DNA of 64,000 bases, from NCBI RefSeq assembly GCF_016765635.1, contig NZ_JAESVD010000004.1:186001-250000 (forward strand). The letters are read 5' to 3'. Within the stretch, counting starts at the first letter, position 1. The number at the start of each line of letters is the position of its first letter. Below the pieces are notes generated by a model, which saw nothing but the letters and a program-made list of their open reading frames with translations, did no database searches and was not told the origin of the DNA. The stretch comes from Shewanella schlegeliana (GTDB lineage: Bacteria > Pseudomonadota > Gammaproteobacteria > Enterobacterales > Shewanellaceae). Position numbers and translations under genes: made by a program. This document shows, piece after piece, positions 61,925 through 64,000 of the stretch.

Positions 61925-62317
61925 CTATAGATTGTTGATTTGATCTTTAAGATCGTAGTTATCAGAAGTCACATGACGTTCTAGGTTCTGTAGACGCACC
62001 TCTAACGATCTAAACTGGCTATTTACATCCCTTAATGCCATTTTAGCAGGCTCGCCAGACTGCCAAACCTTCTTCTTTAGTCCAATTTCTTTATTTAAAG
62101 ACTCGTTCTTTCCTGTACCAGGTTTGATATCTAATATCATCCAAAGCAGCACATAGATAATCAGTACAATCCCCGAGCCACCTAATAGGAAGATAGAAGC
62201 GGCTAACACTCTGACTAGCCAAGTCTCAAAATTAAAGTAATCTGCAATACCTGCGCAAACACCCGCAATTTTACCCGACTGAGGAATTCGATATAACGTT
62301 CTATTGCCTTCGTTCAT
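61925..62317 (-). CDS. pspC: Phage shock protein PspC
   Basis: The 130-residue protein has the PspC domain: IPQSGKIAGVCAGIADYF, WLVRVLAASIFLLGGSG, then a long membrane helix IVLIIYVLLWMILDI and a C-terminal coiled coil (FRSLEVRLQNLERHV). It activates the response with PspB by removing PspA from PspF at the membrane. Confidence 0.94.
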   Translation of the reverse strand: MNEGNRTLYRIPQSGKIAGVCAGIADYFNFETWLVRVLAASIFLLGGSGIVLIIYVLLWMILDIKPGTGKNESLNKEIGLKKKVWQSGEPAKMALRDVNSQFRSLEVRLQNLERHVTSDNYDLKDQINNL

Positions 62318-62379
62318 CTCTGCTTCCTCCTTGTTAATTAATTAAATAGTGACGCTTACCTACTGTGAGTCGATTATAT

Positions 62380-62613
62380 TTAATCATTACGACTCCTCCA
62401 CTGCGGCGCCTCACTATCTAAGATGGCTTCTAAGGTTTCAATGCGCTGCGACATCTTATCCGCCTTAGCGATTAGTTCATTTAGCTGATTAAACTCTTCT
62501 TCAGTAAGTCCCTGGCTAACCTGTCGCTTACTGCGGTAATGAAGTATCAGCCATATCGGAGCCACGATTACCATAAAAACAATAATTGGGGCCATCAAAA
62601 TATCCATGTCCAT
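62380..62613 (-). CDS. pspB: Phage shock protein PspB
   Basis: The 77-residue protein has one N-terminal membrane helix (MAPIIVFMVIVAPIWLILH), then LTEEEFNQLNELIAKADKM and a coiled-coil tail ending PQWRS, the expected PspB pattern. It lies between pspA and pspC. Confidence 0.94.
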   Translation of the reverse strand: MDMDILMAPIIVFMVIVAPIWLILHYRSKRQVSQGLTEEEFNQLNELIAKADKMSQRIETLEAILDSEAPQWRSRND

Positions 62614-62635
62614 AACTCACCTCTGATCTCGTTTA

Positions 62636-63313
62636 TTACTTAGCTTTTGTTTTGCTTCCCTTCATTTTCGCTTTAAGCGCTTCAAGCTCTGCATTAACTG
62701 AATCTTCAGCTTCTAATGCTGCAAACTCATCATTAAGCGTCTTTTTATTGCCTAAATCATAAGAATCAACCTGAGACTCAAGGCTCTCTACACGGCGCTC
62801 ATATTGCTCAAACTTATTCATCGCATTATCAATCTTGCTAGAATCAAGCTGCTTTTTCACTTCTAAACGAGATGAAGCAGTCTGCTTACGCATGATAATG
62901 GTTTTCTGACGCGCCTTAGCATCGGCTAGTTTCTCTTGCAGTAAGTTCACTTCGTCTTTTAGACGTAAAATGTGCTCTTCAACCACAATCAACTCGTCGG
63001 CAAGACTTTGCGCCAGGTCGTTGGCTTTTTGCTTTTCAACTAAAGCTGCCTTAGCAAGATCTTCACGGTCTTTGGATAAGGCAAGCTCAGCTTTGCTTTC
63101 CCAATCTTGTACCTGCTCTTGCACTTTAGCGATACGACGAATGATCTCTTTTTTCTCAGCTAAAACTTTTGCAGAGGTAGAGCGCACTTCAACTAACGTA
63201 TCTTCCATCTCTTGGATGATCAGACGAACCATTTTCTCTGGATCTTCGGCCTTATCTAGTAATGCACTGATATTCGAGTTAATGATGTCTGCAAAGCGTG
63301 AAAAGATTCCCAT
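62636..63313 (-). CDS. pspA: Phage shock protein PspA
   Basis: The 225-residue coiled-coil protein begins MGIFSRFADIINSNISALLD and continues EDPEKMVRLIIQEMEDTLVE, as in E. coli PspA. It binds stressed membranes as ESCRT-III-like oligomers and inhibits PspF. The operon promoter upstream has sigma-54 features. Confidence 0.96.
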   Translation of the reverse strand: MGIFSRFADIINSNISALLDKAEDPEKMVRLIIQEMEDTLVEVRSTSAKVLAEKKEIIRRIAKVQEQVQDWESKAELALSKDREDLAKAALVEKQKANDLAQSLADELIVVEEHILRLKDEVNLLQEKLADAKARQKTIIMRKQTASSRLEVKKQLDSSKIDNAMNKFEQYERRVESLESQVDSYDLGNKKTLNDEFAALEAEDSVNAELEALKAKMKGSKTKAK

Positions 63314-63353
63314 AATGATTTCCTCTAATTAACGTTGGATTCGATAATTACAA

Positions 63354-63370
63354 TCCATATTCCGTGCCAA
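63354..63370 (-). promoter_or_regulatory. Sigma-54 promoter of the psp operon
   Basis: On the minus strand TTGGCACGGAATATGGA matches TTGGCACG-N4-TTGCA with GG at -24 at the right spacing; the -12 element reads GG, not GC. It is about 40 bp before pspA and is expected to need PspF. Confidence 0.75.
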
Positions 63371-63490
63371 CTTTAACTTTTATCTATTATACAGACACTT
63401 AAACAAATTTTTAACTTTTTCTTTCATTTATAAACTGAGCATCATATTATTATTTTCACCAATAATTAGCGTGAAAGACTAAAACTTACT

Positions 63491-64000
63491 GTGAGCAATC
63501 AATTTCAGCAAGATAATCTTATCGGACAATCCAATGCTCTTTTGGAAGTCCTTGAACATATTTCACAAGTGGCGCCTTTATCTAAGCCAGTACTAATTAT
63601 TGGTGAGCGCGGCACAGGTAAGGAACTTATCGCCGAGCGACTACACTACTTATCTAAGCGCTGGGATCAGAGCTTTATCAAGCTCAATTGTTCATCCTTG
63701 AGTGAAAACTTACTAGAAAGTGAACTGTTTGGCCATGATGCTGGTGCATTTACCGGAGCCAATAAGAAACACGAAGGCCGTTTTGAACGTGCCGATGGCG
63801 GTACCCTATTTTTAGATGAGCTAGCCAATACCTCTGGCCTTATTCAAGAGAAGTTACTCCGTGTGATTGAATACGGTGAGTTCGAGCGGGTCGGCGGCAG
63901 CAAAACAGTGCAAACAGATGTTCGCCTTATCTGCGCCGCAAACGAAGATCTGCCCTCTTTAGCTGAGGCTGGTGAGTTTAGACCGGATCTGCTCGACAGA
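63491..64000 (+). CDS. pspF: PspF sigma-54 activator (5' part, runs off the window)
   Basis: The 170 visible codons start at a GTG. They encode the AAA+ domain of a bacterial enhancer-binding protein with Walker A GERGTGKE, the sigma-54 contact loop GAFTGA, and Walker [11 protein letters not shown]. As in E. coli PspF, there is no N-terminal receiver domain, because the AAA+ core starts at residue 6. It diverges from pspA. Confidence 0.94.
   Translation, partial: MSNQFQQDNLIGQSNALLEVLEHISQVAPLSKPVLIIGERGTGKELIAERLHYLSKRWDQSFIKLNCSSLSENLLESELFGHDAGAFTGANKKHEGRFERADGGTLFLDELANTSGLIQEKLLRVIEYGEFERVGGSKTVQTDVRLICAANEDLPSLAEAGEFRPDLLDR

Overview
The window reads as a chromosomal segment of a marine gammaproteobacterium, most probably a Shewanella. 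Reasons: a Vibrio/Shewanella-type TonB2 operon with a DUF3450 gene, a Psp operon followed by ycjX-ycjF, a VcINDY-like SLC13 transporter, a methionine gamma-lyase, an SRP RNA with the gammaproteobacterial GGAAGGGAGCAACCG-type apical region, and a 52-bp TACCCAA...TTGGGTA palindromic repeat of a kind I recall from this group. The species call is inference; no rRNA or marker gene was available.

Layout. 1-4.5 kb: end of a DUF3010 gene, a YgjP-like metalloprotein, small unknown genes, a LysR/PACE efflux pair and a short second YidC-like protein. 4.5-10.3 kb: mepM and the sbcDC nuclease operon. 10.8-14.5 kb: a cytochrome b-like membrane protein and a GadC-type antiporter with glutaminase (a likely glutamine-dependent acid-resistance pair). 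14.6-17.3 kb: a chromosomal OXA-2-like class D beta-lactamase behind yfcA, with a divergent GcvA/AmpR-type LysR gene. 17.3-23.6 kb: a NERD-double pseudokinase protein, an RraB-like protein, an S4 protein, a GNAT enzyme, ppiC, a DUF885 lipoprotein and a degenerate GGDEF protein. 23.6-28.7 kb: TonB2 operon (DUF3450-ttpC-exbB2-exbD2-tonB2-TPR). 29.6-35.4 kb: methyltransferase, TonB-dependent receptor, porin. 35.6-43.7 kb: polB and dinG diverging from one perfect LexA box, then a TSUP transporter, priC, a DUF2057 protein, an HDAC-like enzyme and a ComFB-like protein. 44.0-46.2 kb: an AT-rich M4 metalloprotease whose catalytic His is replaced.

46.4-55.4 kb is the accessory highlight. An approximately 8.4-kb integrative element sits in the SRP RNA gene ffs (minus strand). 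It is bounded by two identical 100-bp copies of the 3' part of ffs (46888-46987 and 55264-55363). The right copy belongs to a complete ffs (about 55267-55377); the left copy has lost its 5' arm. The element carries a tyrosine integrase directly downstream of and co-oriented with the intact ffs, a helicase-like putative replication protein, a serine recombinase, a DUF4062 protein flanked by about 65-70-bp direct repeats, and a two-gene module with a PD-(D/E)XK-like (DUF6602-type) protein and a GIY-YIG-type protein. Outside the left end lie two further degenerate ffs fragments with duplicated flanks and a 7 x 8-bp microsatellite, which look like scars of earlier events at the same site.

55.5-64 kb returns to core genome: comEA, an SLC13 transporter, methionine gamma-lyase, and the phage-shock locus (pspF diverging from pspABC-ycjXF with a sigma-54-like promoter).
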